Below are positions 6,163 to 6,177 of a stretch of 6,177 nt of DNA, in pieces; within the stretch, counting starts at the first letter, position 1, and the number at the start of each line of letters is the position of its first letter. This DNA comes from Treponema sp. (GTDB lineage Bacteria > Spirochaetota > Spirochaetia > Treponematales > Breznakiellaceae), in contig JAISAK010000239.1 in assembly GCA_031266695.1 (NCBI GenBank), positions 1 through 6,177 of the forward strand, given 5' to 3'. Under the pieces are notes generated by a model. That model was not told the origin of the DNA and did no database searches. It saw nothing but the letters and a program-made list of their open reading frames with translations. Position numbers and translations under genes: made by a program.

Positions 6163-6177
6163 ATGGGATTGTTCCAG
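6163..6177 (+). CDS. Start of an unidentified gene, cut by the window edge
   Basis: ATG at 6163 is preceded by AGGGAG (6151-6156) at 6 bp, an excellent ribosome binding site, and an in-frame TAA at 6157-6159 rules out an earlier start. Only five codons (MGLFQ) are visible, so no function can be given. The promoter and leader upstream support this as a real gene divergent from coaE. Confidence 0.6.

Noticed and set aside
1..6177. tRNA, rRNA, CRISPR, transposase or phage genes
   Set aside because: I found no cloverleaf-like sequence, no regularly spaced direct repeats and no transposase, integrase or phage motif in any frame.

Overview
This is a gene-dense, fairly GC-rich bacterial window with five complete protein genes and the first codons of a sixth. 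The best guess is a spirochaete, probably a higher-GC Treponema. The reasons are a lipoprotein-type SH3-like protein with a relaxed lipobox, a divergent dephospho-CoA kinase directly coupled to a membrane-anchored SPOR-domain protein, and an ABC-F protein carrying what looks like an in-frame palindromic repeat. This assignment rests on gene style and context, not on a database match.

Layout. On the + strand, 90-1454 encodes a probable lipoprotein with an SH3-like domain. After 75 bp containing mutually exclusive hairpins, 1530-3572 encodes an ABC-F ATPase with a C-terminal coiled coil. About 94 bp (3175-3268) of the linker of that gene is a run of three GC-rich stem-loops, probably an inserted repeat. 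The ABC-F gene ends tail-to-tail with, and overlaps by 29 bp, a minus-strand short-chain dehydrogenase (3544-4308). The dehydrogenase has its own well-formed promoter and a palindromic operator-like site. Upstream of it on the minus strand lies a two-gene unit: coaE (5840-5226), then a SPOR-domain protein (5224-4373), with one base between stop and start.

From 5841 to 6162 there is a 322-bp divergent intergenic region. It holds a strong + strand promoter (TTGCCC-17-TATAAT), a weaker minus-strand promoter candidate for coaE, a GCCCAAT direct repeat, and a roughly 195-nt potentially structured leader. The leader runs into a new gene of which only the start (MGLFQ) is visible.

Function. The genes look like ordinary chromosomal functions: envelope-associated proteins (lipoprotein, SPOR protein), a translation-associated ABC-F ATPase, an NAD(P)H-dependent sugar or polyol oxidoreductase, and the last step of CoA synthesis. 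I see no phage, CRISPR, toxin-antitoxin or defence system. The most unusual items are the palindromic element inside the ABC-F coding sequence, the non-canonical Walker A of CoaE, and the control regions before the ABC-F gene, the dehydrogenase and the truncated last gene.
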